A stretch of 64,000 nt of DNA from Chromatocurvus sp964613795. GTDB taxonomy: Bacteria > Pseudomonadota > Gammaproteobacteria > Pseudomonadales > Halieaceae. Below, in pieces: positions 15,041 through 24,135 of this stretch. Within the stretch, counting starts at the first letter, position 1; the number at the start of each line of letters is the position of its first letter. The notes beneath the pieces were generated by a model. That model saw nothing but the letters and a program-made list of their open reading frames with translations, was not told the DNA's origin and did no database searches. The translations under genes and the position numbers were made by a program. Where the stretch lies: the NCBI GenBank assembly GCA_964613795.1, contig CAZTJR010000006.1:1-64000 (forward strand). Reading direction: 5' to 3'.

Positions 15041-16996
15041 ATGGGAAATCCAGTCGCTATGCCCCACAGTCCATCCATTCCTCCCCTCGTGCCGGCCGCA
15101 ACATCGCAATGGAGCGCACAGGATAGCGCCTCACTGTATGGCGTGGGCGACTGGGGCGCCGGCTATTTCAATGTTGACGATGCTGGCAGGCTGCGCGTGC
15201 AGGTGCCCGGCCAGGAAGTGAGCGTGCCGATCGTTGACCTGGTTGAGGCCATGAAGCTGCGCGGACTTGAAATGCCCGTTGTACTGCGCATTGAAAACCT
15301 GCTGGATCACCGTATCAGCGAAATCAACACGGCCTTCCAGCGCGCTATCGAGAACAGCGGCTACAGGAACCACTATCGCGGCGTATTTCCCATCAAGGTC
15401 AATCAGCAATGCCACGTGATTGAGGAGATTGCCGACTTCGGCCAGCGCTATCACCATGGGCTGGAGGCCGGGAGCAAGGCCGAGCTGATCATCGCACTGA
15501 GCCAGCTGCGCGACTACGACAGTCTGATCATCTGCAATGGCTATAAGGACCGGGAGTTCATTGAGCTGGGCCTGTACGCGCGCCAGATCGGCATACAGTG
15601 TTTCTTTGTTCTGGAAACACGTTCAGAGCTGGATATCGTTCTCGAGTGCAGTAAACGCCTGGGTATCGACCCTCTGATCGGCACCCGTATCCGCCTGTCG
15701 TCAATGGTGGAAGGCCATTGGAACGAGGACAGCGGCGACCGCTCCATCTTCGGGCTGTCCACTGACTCGTTGATCAGCGTGATCGAGACCCTGAAACAGC
15801 ACGACATGTTGCACTGCCTGCAGCTGCTGCATTGCCATCTGGGCTCACAGATACCGAATATCCGCAATATACGGTCGGGGGTACTCGAAGCCTGCCGTTT
15901 CTATGCCGGCATGGTCGCCGAAGGCGCGCCCATGGGTTTCCTCGACGTCGGCGGTGGCCTTGCCGTGGACTACCAGGGTCTGCGCAGCAACGAGACCCAC
16001 AGCATGAACTACGGGCTCGACGAGTACTGCATCAATATTATTGAAACACTGCAGGAGTCGCTGGACGCTGAGGGTATTCCCCACCCGGTGCTGGTCTCAG
16101 AGTCCGGCCGTGCACTTGTCGCGTACTCCTCCATGCTGCTGTTTAACGTTCTCGATGTGCGTGACCACCGGCCAGGGCAGCTACCCGCAGCACTTGACGA
16201 CAACGCGCATGACCTCATTGGCAATCTGCACAGCGTGCTGGACAATGTCCACGTCGATAATCTGCAGGAATGCTACAACGATGCCATCTACTACCGCGAT
16301 GAACTGCGTGAAATGTTTCACCGCGGTGTGGCGTCACTGCGCGAGCGAGCGCTGGCAGAAAACTATGCGCTGGCCATCTTCGAGCGAGTTGCCACCCTGC
16401 TGCCGGACGCGCGCCGGGTGTCGCCGGAGCTGAGCCATCTCCCCGTAATGCTCGCCGACATCTACTACGGCAACTTCAGCCTGTTCCAGTCACTGCCGGA
16501 CATCTGGGCCATAGATCAGCTGTTTCCCATCATGCCCATCCATCGGCTGGACGAGAAGCCGGAAAGACAAGCCGTCATCGCCGACATCACCTGTGACTGC
16601 GACGGCAAGATAGATCGCTTTTCCTACCTCGGAGACACACACAGCACGCTGCCGCTGCACCCACTGGTCGAAAACAGCGAGTATTACCTCGGCGTATTCC
16701 TGGTGGGCGCCTATCAGGAAACCCTTGGCGATCTGCACAACCTGTTCGGCGACACCACCGTTGTCAGTGTGCACATTGAACCGGACGGCTCCTTCGAGTT
16801 TGTGCGTGAATTCCATGGTGACAGCATCGCTGACGTCCTGTCATACGTGGAATATGAGCCCAAGAACGTTCTGGAACAGTTCCGCAGAGTGGCGGAGCGC
16901 GCGGTGCGAGACGGTCGTATCAACGTTGAAGAACGCCAGAACATGCTGCGTGCCTTCCGCGACAGCCTGTACGGTTATACCTATTTCGAGCGCTGA
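15041..16996 (+). CDS. speA: Biosynthetic arginine decarboxylase
   Basis: This PLP enzyme converts arginine to agmatine and CO2. At 651 residues it has SpeA length. The PLP lysine is Lys119 in GVFPIKVNQQ, followed by GLEAGSKAELI. A glycine-rich LDVGGGLAVDY lies near 305, and the family C terminus YTYFER is intact. A second in-frame ATG at 15059 could also be used. It is the first gene of a plus-strand series: the carboxyspermidine dehydrogenase-like gene follows after 38 bases and an agmatinase-like gene closes the pathway. This fits the agmatine route to putrescine. Confidence 0.95.
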   Translation: MGNPVAMPHSPSIPPLVPAATSQWSAQDSASLYGVGDWGAGYFNVDDAGRLRVQVPGQEVSVPIVDLVEAMKLRGLEMPVVLRIENLLDHRISEINTAFQRAIENSGYRNHYRGVFPIKVNQQCHVIEEIADFGQRYHHGLEAGSKAELIIALSQLRDYDSLIICNGYKDREFIELGLYARQIGIQCFFVLETRSELDIVLECSKRLGIDPLIGTRIRLSSMVEGHWNEDSGDRSIFGLSTDSLISVIETLKQHDMLHCLQLLHCHLGSQIPNIRNIRSGVLEACRFYAGMVAEGAPMGFLDVGGGLAVDYQGLRSNETHSMNYGLDEYCINIIETLQESLDAEGIPHPVLVSESGRALVAYSSMLLFNVLDVRDHRPGQLPAALDDNAHDLIGNLHSVLDNVHVDNLQECYNDAIYYRDELREMFHRGVASLRERALAENYALAIFERVATLLPDARRVSPELSHLPVMLADIYYGNFSLFQSLPDIWAIDQLFPIMPIHRLDEKPERQAVIADITCDCDGKIDRFSYLGDTHSTLPLHPLVENSEYYLGVFLVGAYQETLGDLHNLFGDTTVVSVHIEPDGSFEFVREFHGDSIADVLSYVEYEPKNVLEQFRRVAERAVRDGRINVEERQNMLRAFRDSLYGYTYFER

Positions 16997-17034
16997 CACG
17001 AGCGCCAAGAGACAGTGAAGCAAGGAGACACAGT

Positions 17035-18234
17035 ATGTCGAAAGTCGTGATTATTGGCGCGGGTGGCGTGGGTGGCGTGGTTGCCCACAAATGCGCGCAA
17101 CTGCCGGAGGTATTCAACGATATCCTGCTTGCCAGCCGCACGGAGTCCAAGTGCCAGGCCATCGCCGCACAGATCGAGCGCCCCGTTCGCACGGCACAGA
17201 TCGATGCCGACGATGTTGCAGCACTGACGGCATTGCTCGAGTCAGAGCGGCCCGCCCTGGTGATCAACGTTGCCTTGCCCTACCAGGACCTTAGCATTAT
17301 GGATGCCTGCCTGGCCGCCGGCGTCGACTACCTCGACACAGCCAATTACGAACCGCCGGAGACCGCAAAGTTCGAGTACAGCTGGCAGTGGGCATATCGT
17401 GAGCGTTTCGAAAAAGCGGACCGCATGGCCCTGCTTGGCAGTGGCTTCGACCCGGGCGCGACCAACGTTTTCACCGCTTACCTGGCCAAACATTATTTTG
17501 ACGAAATTCAGGAACTCGACATCATCGACGTCAACGGCGGCGATCACGGCTATCCCTTCGCGACCAACTTCAATCCTGAAATCAACATCCGCGAAGTCAC
17601 GGCGGAGTGCCGTCACTGGGAAAACGGCGAATTTGTCACTACCCCGGCAATGTCAAGAAAGGCCAGTTTTACCTGCCCCGATGACGTGGGCACCTACACG
17701 ATCTACCGCATGTACCATGAAGAGCTGGAATCCCTGTCGGCGAATTTCCCCAGCCTGAAGCGCGCGCAGTTCTGGATGAGCTTCTCGGAGAATTATCTCA
17801 AGCACCTGGAGGTTCTGGGTAATGTCGGCATGACCGGCATCGAGCCGGTGGAATTCCAGGGTCAGCAGATCGTGCCAATCCAGTTTCTCAGACAGCTGCT
17901 GCCAGATCCGTCCACGCTCGGTCCACGCACCCATGGCAAGACCTGCATCGGCTGCGTGGTGAAAGGTGTCAAGGACGGACAGGAGCGCACCATGTATCTC
18001 TACCAGATCAAGGACCACCAGGATTGCTATCGAGAGGTTCAGTCGCAGGGGATTTCCTACACTACCGGCGTCCCCGCCATGATCGGCGCCAAGCTCATTC
18101 TCGAGGGAACCTGGCGCAGGGCCGGCGTGTGGAACATCGAACAGCTGGATCCCGATCCTTTTATGGAAGGGCTGAAGGACTACGGTCTGCCCTGGCGGGT
18201 GGTTGAGCTGACCGACTTCAGCCTGGACGACTGA
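17035..18234 (+). CDS. Carboxyspermidine (carboxynorspermidine) dehydrogenase, saccharopine dehydrogenase family
   Basis: The 399-residue NAD(P)-dependent enzyme starts with a Rossmann motif GAGGVGGVV. It continues with the saccharopine-dehydrogenase fold (NVALPYQDLSIMDACL, GFDPGATNVF, DVNGGDHGYPF). Such enzymes condense a diamine with aspartate semialdehyde and reduce the imine. With agmatinase next door the diamine is probably putrescine, giving carboxyspermidine. A strong AGGAG lies before the ATG. The decarboxylase gene follows directly, one base after its stop, which supports this role over lysine biosynthesis. Confidence 0.9.
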   Translation: MSKVVIIGAGGVGGVVAHKCAQLPEVFNDILLASRTESKCQAIAAQIERPVRTAQIDADDVAALTALLESERPALVINVALPYQDLSIMDACLAAGVDYLDTANYEPPETAKFEYSWQWAYRERFEKADRMALLGSGFDPGATNVFTAYLAKHYFDEIQELDIIDVNGGDHGYPFATNFNPEINIREVTAECRHWENGEFVTTPAMSRKASFTCPDDVGTYTIYRMYHEELESLSANFPSLKRAQFWMSFSENYLKHLEVLGNVGMTGIEPVEFQGQQIVPIQFLRQLLPDPSTLGPRTHGKTCIGCVVKGVKDGQERTMYLYQIKDHQDCYREVQSQGISYTTGVPAMIGAKLILEGTWRRAGVWNIEQLDPDPFMEGLKDYGLPWRVVELTDFSLDD

Positions 18235-18235
18235 C

Positions 18236-19402
18236 GTGCTGTTGAGCGATTTCGACAGGCTGGATACCGCCGCGCTGCCCTCGCCCTGCTATGTCGTCGA
18301 TGAACAGGTGATCCAACGTAACCTGGATATTCTGCACGATGTCGGCGAGCGCAGCGGAGCCAGGGTACTTGCGGCGCTAAAGGCCTTCTCGATGTGGTCG
18401 CTTGCGCCACTGTACCGGGATCGCCTCTGGGGAACCTGCGCCAGCGGCCTGCACGAGGCCCGCCTCGGCGCCGACTATTACGGCGGTGAGGTGCATGTCT
18501 ATTCGGCGGCCTTCGGCGCGGAGGATATCGAGGAAATTCTCACCTTTGCCGATCACGTCGTGTTCAATTCCTGCAGCCAGTGGCTGCGCTTCCGCGAACG
18601 CTGCCTCGCGGCGCAGCGGAAACGACCACAGCTGGCGTTTGGCCTGCGCATCAATCCCGAGCATTCCGAAGGAGCGACCCCGATCTATGACCCTTGCGCA
18701 CCGGGCTCGCGCCTTGGCATCCCCGAGGAAGAGCTTTCCGTGGAGGCACTCGAGGGTATTTCCGGACTGCACTTCCACACCCTCTGTGAGCAACCATTCG
18801 AGCCGCTGGCGCGCACCGTGGCGGCAGTGGAGGAACGCTTTGCGCGCTGGCTGCCTCAGATGTCGTGGATTAATTTCGGCGGTGGTCACCACATTACTGC
18901 TCCGGGCTATGACATTGACGGGCTGGTGAACCTTATCCGGGATTTCTCACAGAGGCACGACTGTCAGGTTTATCTCGAGCCGGGCGAAGCCATTGCCATC
19001 GGCAGCGGCGTGCTGGTCACCGAGGTTCTCGATGTCATGCAATCAGGCATGCACCACGCCATTGTCGATTGCTCCGCCACCTGTCACATGCCGGACACGC
19101 TGGAAATGCCCTACCGCGCCGACATCAGCAACGCTGACATGCCCGGCGTGCTCGCGTACACCTACCGCATCGGCGGACTTACCTGCCTTGCGGGTGACAT
19201 GATGGGCGACTATAGCTTCGCCCAGCCACTGCGGGTGGGACAGCGATTGATGTTTGAAGACATGGCACATTACACCATGGTCAAGACCACCACGTTCAAC
19301 GGTACCCGCCTGCCGGCGATCGCTATCTGGAACTCCGCCAGTGACGACCTGCGGGTGGTGAAGACCTTCGACTACACCGACTTCAGGGAACGACTGTCAT
19401 GA
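18236..19402 (+). CDS. nspC: Carboxy(nor)spermidine decarboxylase
   Basis: This 388-residue fold-type III PLP decarboxylase removes CO2 from carboxyspermidine to give spermidine. It starts with GTG at 18236, one base after the dehydrogenase stop. The PLP lysine is Lys49 in LAALKAFSMW. Other motifs are FGLRINPEHSE, LHFHTLCEQ, NFGGGHHIT (phosphate binding) and LEPGEAIAIGSG. The partner-subunit cysteine lies in VDCSATCHMPD. Its stop overlaps the next start (ATGA). Whether the product in the cell is spermidine or norspermidine cannot be read from sequence; the neighbouring SpeA and agmatinase favour spermidine. Confidence 0.93.
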   Translation: MLLSDFDRLDTAALPSPCYVVDEQVIQRNLDILHDVGERSGARVLAALKAFSMWSLAPLYRDRLWGTCASGLHEARLGADYYGGEVHVYSAAFGAEDIEEILTFADHVVFNSCSQWLRFRERCLAAQRKRPQLAFGLRINPEHSEGATPIYDPCAPGSRLGIPEEELSVEALEGISGLHFHTLCEQPFEPLARTVAAVEERFARWLPQMSWINFGGGHHITAPGYDIDGLVNLIRDFSQRHDCQVYLEPGEAIAIGSGVLVTEVLDVMQSGMHHAIVDCSATCHMPDTLEMPYRADISNADMPGVLAYTYRIGGLTCLAGDMMGDYSFAQPLRVGQRLMFEDMAHYTMVKTTTFNGTRLPAIAIWNSASDDLRVVKTFDYTDFRERLS

Positions 19403-20292
19403 GCGCCAGCAGCGAACAGCGCGAGTATCCACATTTTCTCGGCTCGGAAATCGAGCAGGGGGATCCGGCCCGCTCAGCGATACATGTATTACCCGTGCCC
19501 TATGAAAAAACCGTTTCCTACGGCGGAGGCACCCGCAACGGTCCATCGGCCATACTCGATGCATCGTGGCAGCTTGAAACCTGGGACGGGCACAGCAGCC
19601 CCTGCGAACGCGGCATCCACACCGTGGACCCCATAGACTGCAGTGGTGATGCGGATACCGTGATGGCCAGCATCGCCGCGGCGACCGCCGCTATCGTGCG
19701 TCGAGGTGCATTCCCGGTAGTGCTTGGCGGCGAGCACAGCGTGACCGGCGGCGTTCTCAAAGGGCTCCGCGACGCCGGCATAAATGATTTCGGCATCGTC
19801 CAGATTGATGCCCATGCCGACCTCCGGGAGGCCTACGAAGGCGATCCTCTGAGCCACGCGTCCGTCATGAAGCGGGCGGTGGACCTCGGCATTCCCATTT
19901 TTTCTCTGGGTGTGCGCGCGTTCTGTGAAGAAGAACGCGATGCGCGCCTGGCGCATGGCGTACACCACCTTGATGCAGAGGACCTCGTCCCGAATAACAT
20001 CAGCAGCCTGACACTGCCCGATGATTTCCCCGCGAAAGTATTTTTTACCCTGGATATCGACGGCCTGGACCCCTCCGTCTTCCCGTCTACCGGTACGCCC
20101 GTACCGGGCGGCCTGGGCTGGTACCAGTCGCTGGGGCTGTTCGAGTCGGTGGCCGCACAGCGGCAGATCATCGGTTTCGATATCATGGAGTTTTCTCCTA
20201 TTGCCGGCTTTCACGCCTATGATTTTGCCGCGGCGCTGCTCGCCTACAAGATGCTCGGCATCTGCGAACGCCATGGCCACCTTCCGGACTGA
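19399..20292 (+). CDS. speB: Agmatinase-type ureohydrolase
   Basis: The 297-residue enzyme has the ureohydrolase binuclear manganese motifs: GGEHSVTGG, DAHADLREAYEG and DIDGLDPSVFP, with IMEFSP near the C terminus. In this operon it should hydrolyse agmatine to putrescine and urea. Its ATG overlaps the nspC stop by four bases, so translation is coupled. Arginase or guanidinobutyrase activity is possible within the family, but the SpeA partner makes agmatinase the best reading. Confidence 0.93.
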   Translation: MSASSEQREYPHFLGSEIEQGDPARSAIHVLPVPYEKTVSYGGGTRNGPSAILDASWQLETWDGHSSPCERGIHTVDPIDCSGDADTVMASIAAATAAIVRRGAFPVVLGGEHSVTGGVLKGLRDAGINDFGIVQIDAHADLREAYEGDPLSHASVMKRAVDLGIPIFSLGVRAFCEEERDARLAHGVHHLDAEDLVPNNISSLTLPDDFPAKVFFTLDIDGLDPSVFPSTGTPVPGGLGWYQSLGLFESVAAQRQIIGFDIMEFSPIAGFHAYDFAAALLAYKMLGICERHGHLPD

Positions 20293-21139
20293 TACCGCCG
20301 GCAGCGCTCTGTCCGATTGGTGTAACCGTTATCTGCGCGCCGCAGGCACTGCACTCTTTGGGTTGCTGGTGCTCTGCCTGGCCCCGGTAACGCTTTACCC
20401 ACAGGCATCGGCGCAGCCCGCGGATCAACAGCCCGTAAGGGTTGCTGCGGCATCAGACCTCAGGTTTGCACTGGACGACATCGCCGCTGTATTTCAGCGC
20501 GACTCCGGCTATCGCCTGCGCATCACCTATGGCTCGACCGGCAACTTCGCCCATCAGATTCGACACGGCGCGCCTTTCCACCTCTTCCTGGCTGCCGATG
20601 AAGGCTATGTCGATGCGCTGGCCTCGGACCGGCTGACGCAGGATGCGGGCACCCTTTACGCCATCGGCAGGCTCGCTCTGGTTGTCCCCAGGGGCGTTTC
20701 ATCCACGCCAGCACCGACACTGACAAATCTGCATGAACGGCTCGCAGCCAGTCCGGGGCAGCGCTTTGCCATCGCCAATCCGGCCCATGCCCCTTACGGC
20801 GAGCGCGCCAGGGACGTACTGGAGCACCAGGGACTATGGGAGGCGCTGCAGCCGCAGCTGGTTCTGGGCGAAAACGTGAGCCAGGCAGCCCAGTTCGCGC
20901 TCTCGGGCAGCACCGTGGGCGGCCTCGTTGCCTGGTCGCTGGCGCTGGCACCGCGGATGGCGGCGCGCGCCGACAGCACGCTGATTCCGGCTGACTGGCA
21001 CCGGCCACTGAAACAGCGCATGGTGCTGCTGCGCGGCGCGACCGAGGGCGCGCATGCCTTCTACGCCTACCTGCAGGAGAGCCCGGCGCGCGAGGTACTA
21101 CGGCGCTATGGTTTCTCTCTGCCAGCCGACAGGATATAG
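20273..21139 (+). CDS. modA: Molybdate ABC transporter substrate-binding protein
   Basis: The ATG at 20273 lies inside the last 20 bases of speB and gives 288 residues with a signal peptide (core LFGLLVLCLAPVTLYPQASAQ). The mature protein has the ModA pattern: VAAASDLRFALDDIAAVF, TYGSTGNFAHQI, GAPFHLFLAADEGYVDAL and later NVSQAAQFALSG. It should capture molybdate (or tungstate) in the periplasm for ModBC. The overlap with speB implies cotranscription with the polyamine genes. modB starts nine bases after its stop. Confidence 0.9.
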   Translation: MATFRTDTAGSALSDWCNRYLRAAGTALFGLLVLCLAPVTLYPQASAQPADQQPVRVAAASDLRFALDDIAAVFQRDSGYRLRITYGSTGNFAHQIRHGAPFHLFLAADEGYVDALASDRLTQDAGTLYAIGRLALVVPRGVSSTPAPTLTNLHERLAASPGQRFAIANPAHAPYGERARDVLEHQGLWEALQPQLVLGENVSQAAQFALSGSTVGGLVAWSLALAPRMAARADSTLIPADWHRPLKQRMVLLRGATEGAHAFYAYLQESPAREVLRRYGFSLPADRI

Positions 21140-21147
21140 AGGGCCGC

Positions 21148-21825
21148 ATGGACTGGACCGCGCTCTGGCTGTCTCTGCGCCTTGCCGGTTTCACTGTTAT
21201 CATTCTGGTGCCGCTAGCTGTTGTCTGCGGACGCTTTCTCGCCTATCGGTCATTCCATGGCAAGGGGCTCGCCGAAGCCGCCATCGCCTTACCCCTGGTT
21301 CTTCCACCCTCCGTGCTGGGCTTTTACCTGCTGGTAACGCTGGGCGCCGGTTCGCCAGTGGGTCAGTGGTGGCAATCCACGTTCGGCGGTCCCCTGGTGT
21401 TCAGTTTCGAGGGTCTTCTGCTTGCCTCTGTGCTGATCAATCTGCCATTCGCGGTGCAGCCGGTGCAGCGCGCCTTCGAGGGCGTTGCGCTGGATTTGCG
21501 TGAGGCTGCAGCCTGCAGCGGCATGTCGCCGCTACGCTCGCTTGTAGCTGTGGAGCTGCCGCTCGCCTGGCCCGGTATTCTGACCGCCGTCGTGCTGGTA
21601 TTTGCCCATACGCTGGGAGAATTCGGCGTTGTACTGATGGTCGGCGGCGCGATCCCGGGAGAAACGCAGACCATGGCCATTGCCATCTATGACCGCGTGC
21701 AAGCCTTTGATCTCGAATCGGCGGCGACCATGTCCGCGGTATTGATGACCGTATCACTGGTGACCCTGTCTCTCACCTTCCTGCTGACGCGGCGCCTGGA
21801 CCGCCGGGTGATGGCGTGGCGCTGA
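21148..21825 (+). CDS. modB: Molybdate ABC transporter permease
   Basis: The 225-residue permease has about five transmembrane helices and the binding-protein-dependent transport (EAA) loop, seen as EAAACSGMSPLRSLVAVELPLAWPGI, including the conserved glycine. PLVLPPSVLGFYLL and HTLGEFGVVLMVGG are typical of ModB/CysT permeases. It follows modA after nine bases and its end overlaps the modC start by ten bases. Confidence 0.94.
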   Translation: MDWTALWLSLRLAGFTVIILVPLAVVCGRFLAYRSFHGKGLAEAAIALPLVLPPSVLGFYLLVTLGAGSPVGQWWQSTFGGPLVFSFEGLLLASVLINLPFAVQPVQRAFEGVALDLREAAACSGMSPLRSLVAVELPLAWPGILTAVVLVFAHTLGEFGVVLMVGGAIPGETQTMAIAIYDRVQAFDLESAATMSAVLMTVSLVTLSLTFLLTRRLDRRVMAWR

Positions 21826-22934
21826 CCGTGAGGCTCGCCGCCCGCTCGCCGATTCCACTGCGGGTCGACTTCCGGGTGGAATGCGGTGAGTTACTTGCGA
21901 TCACCGGTCCGTCCGGCGCCGGCAAGTCCTCCATCCTGCGCAGCATCGCCGGCCTACATACGCCGACCGAAGCGCTTGTCGCCGTCGGCGATAGCGTATG
22001 GTCGGACACCTCGCGGCGAATCCATCTCCCCGTATACAGGCGGCGACTGGGCAAGATCTTCCAGTCTTACGCGCTGTTTCCACATATGACGGCCTTGCAG
22101 AATGTTGCCACAGCGCTGTGCCGGATGCGGCGGGCCGAGCGTAATCGACGCGCGCTGCGCTGGCTGGCTGCGGTAAACCTGGATCACTGTGCCGACAGCC
22201 TTCCCGGAGCACTATCCGGTGGTCAGCGCCAGCGTGTCGCACTCGCCCGTGCACTGGCACGCGAACCAGCGGTGCTGCTGCTGGACGAGCCCTTCTCCGC
22301 GTCTGACCCGACAACGCGGGAACAGCTGTATCGCGCGATCGGCGAGCTTCGGCGCAGCCTGACTATTCCGGTCGTCCTGGTCACGCATGACCTGGACGAG
22401 GCACAGCTGCTCGCAGACCGTTTGCTGGTGGTGGACCGCGGTCACGCCGTGCACAGTGGCCGCGTTGCAGAACTAATCGCCGCTGCAGATACCCGCGCAT
22501 TATTCGATGACGCGGAAGCTGGCGGGCTGCTGCGCGCGGTCATTGAGGGTCAGGAAGCAGATGGGCTGACGCGGTTGCGCTGCGATGCGGGGGTGTTGCT
22601 GATGCCGAGACTGACGGCTGCATTGGGTACGCAGCTGCGGCTGCGGGTGCACGCACAGGACATTATCCTATCGCGACAGCGTCCTGAAGGGCTATCGGCA
22701 CTGAATGTGCTGCCCGCCCGCGTCGGACAGATATACGGCACCGGCGACACGGCAGTCCTCGTAGAGCTGCAGATGGGTGAGGATCGACTGCTGGCGCGAA
22801 TCACGCGACGCTCCATGGCGACGCTGGGCATTGTCACTGGCGCGGAGTGCTACGCTATTATCAAATCTCTCGCTTCTACGCGCGCGACCATTATTACCAA
22901 CATCCCGGCTAACGCAGATGGCAGAAAGACCTGA
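21816..22934 (+). CDS. modC: Molybdate ABC transporter ATPase
   Basis: The 372-residue ATPase has Walker A GPSGAGKSS (about 30-38), Q-loop region FQSYALFPHMT, signature LSGGQRQRVALARAL, Walker B VLLLDEPFSASD and switch His in VTHDLDEAQ. A C-terminal TOBE/MOP-like domain (about 300-368) is present, which in ModC can bind molybdate. It overlaps modB by ten bases. No modE or molybdoenzyme gene occurs in the window. It ends just before the hairpin shared with the convergent leucine dehydrogenase gene. Confidence 0.93.
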   Translation: MALTVRLAARSPIPLRVDFRVECGELLAITGPSGAGKSSILRSIAGLHTPTEALVAVGDSVWSDTSRRIHLPVYRRRLGKIFQSYALFPHMTALQNVATALCRMRRAERNRRALRWLAAVNLDHCADSLPGALSGGQRQRVALARALAREPAVLLLDEPFSASDPTTREQLYRAIGELRRSLTIPVVLVTHDLDEAQLLADRLLVVDRGHAVHSGRVAELIAAADTRALFDDAEAGGLLRAVIEGQEADGLTRLRCDAGVLLMPRLTAALGTQLRLRVHAQDIILSRQRPEGLSALNVLPARVGQIYGTGDTAVLVELQMGEDRLLARITRRSMATLGIVTGAECYAIIKSLASTRATIITNIPANADGRKT

Positions 22935-22959
22935 CGCCGCCGGTGTTCCCGGAATATGT

Positions 22960-22980
22960 TGGGGGAGGTCCCCACCCCCA
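22960..22980. terminator. Hairpin between modC and the leucine dehydrogenase gene
   Basis: TGGGGG at 22960-22965 pairs with CCCCCA at 22975-22980 around a short inner GG/CC stem, between two convergent stops. No T-tract follows in either direction. Confidence 0.4.
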
Positions 22981-24087
22981 TCAGCGCATGGCTGCTGCCG
23001 GGGGCATCTCTGGATCAGCCGGTGACACCCGCTCACTGTCTTCAACATTACGCTGGCGGTCGATCTTCTCCATCGCCAGCGCCTCCGCCACAGCATCTGT
23101 CGATTCGCCGCTGCTATCCGAGCGCCGCAAAACTTCGAGCAGGTTCTGCTCAATTCCCGCCACGTGTGCCCTGACGGCGGCATCGGCCGAACCCAGTCGC
23201 TGATGATGGACATCGATAATGCCACCGGCGTTAATCAGGAAGTCAGGGCAGTAGAGTATGCCGCGATCCCGCAGGCGACCTGCATCGAGGGGCGTTGCCA
23301 GCTGATTGTTTGCCCCACCCGCAACAATGCCTGACCGCAGCCGGGGTATCGTCTGCTCATCGAGTACAGCGCCCAGCGCACAGGGCGCGAGAATGTCCGC
23401 CTCGCAGAAAAGAATGTCATCAACGTCCACGGGAATGACGCCCAGCAGCTCGACGGCGCGCTGCAGATTGATGGCGTTGACATCGGCGCCATAGACGATT
23501 GCACCGTCATCACGCAGCAGCCGCGCCAGCAGGAAGCCGACGTGGCCGAGACCCTGAATGGCCACGCGCAGACCGGCAGTATTGTCGACTCCCAGCCGAT
23601 GAACCACCGCCGCCCGAATGCCCACAAACAGGCCATACGCTGTACTCGGCGATGGGTCACCGCCGTGTTCATTATCGGCAATGCCGCTCACATACGGCGT
23701 GACGCTTGCCATCTCGCGCAGGTCGTCGACCCCTGTACCGGAATCTTCCGCCGCCACATAGCGACCGCCCTGGGAATGCACGAACTCGCCCATGGCACGC
23801 ATGAGTGCGGGTGACTTATCCTCGCGCGGGTTGCCGATGATCACTGATTTGCCACCACCCAGGGGGAGATCTGCCAGAGCCGATTTGTAGGTCATGCCCC
23901 GTGAGAGGCGGAGGACGTCACGCAGCGCCGCATCGTCGTCAGGGTAGGGATACATGCGACAGCCACCGACACCCGGACCGAGGGTGCTATTGTGCACCGC
24001 AATAATGGCTCGCAGCCCTGTTGCCCGGTCGTGACCGAAAGTGACCAGCTCGTGGTTATCGTAGGCACTATCCAGAAAAACGCTCAT
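22981..24087 (-). CDS. Leucine (Glu/Leu/Phe/Val) dehydrogenase
   Basis: This 368-residue NAD-dependent enzyme oxidatively deaminates branched-chain amino acids to 2-oxo acids. The catalytic region has PGVGGCRMYPYPD, MTYKSALADLPLGGGKSVI (Lys68 and Lys80) and AAEDSGTGVDDL. The Rossmann motif is IQGLGHVGFLLARLL. Its length fits leucine dehydrogenase rather than hexameric glutamate dehydrogenase. It lies 48 bases downstream of the indolepyruvate oxidoreductase gene, so its 2-oxo acid products could feed that enzyme. The Lrp-type regulator upstream of the pair fits amino-acid-responsive control. Confidence 0.9.
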   Translation of the reverse strand: MSVFLDSAYDNHELVTFGHDRATGLRAIIAVHNSTLGPGVGGCRMYPYPDDDAALRDVLRLSRGMTYKSALADLPLGGGKSVIIGNPREDKSPALMRAMGEFVHSQGGRYVAAEDSGTGVDDLREMASVTPYVSGIADNEHGGDPSPSTAYGLFVGIRAAVVHRLGVDNTAGLRVAIQGLGHVGFLLARLLRDDGAIVYGADVNAINLQRAVELLGVIPVDVDDILFCEADILAPCALGAVLDEQTIPRLRSGIVAGGANNQLATPLDAGRLRDRGILYCPDFLINAGGIIDVHHQRLGSADAAVRAHVAGIEQNLLEVLRRSDSSGESTDAVAEALAMEKIDRQRNVEDSERVSPADPEMPPAAAMR

Positions 24088-24135
24088 AGGTGCTGTTCCT
24101 GCTCCGGTTTCCGCGTGGCGTAAAAAGATGCTGCC

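Noticed and set aside
20021..20272. Upstream part of the modA open frame
   Set aside because: It lies inside speB in another frame. A start at 20273 gives a proper signal peptide, so the upstream codons are not part of ModA.
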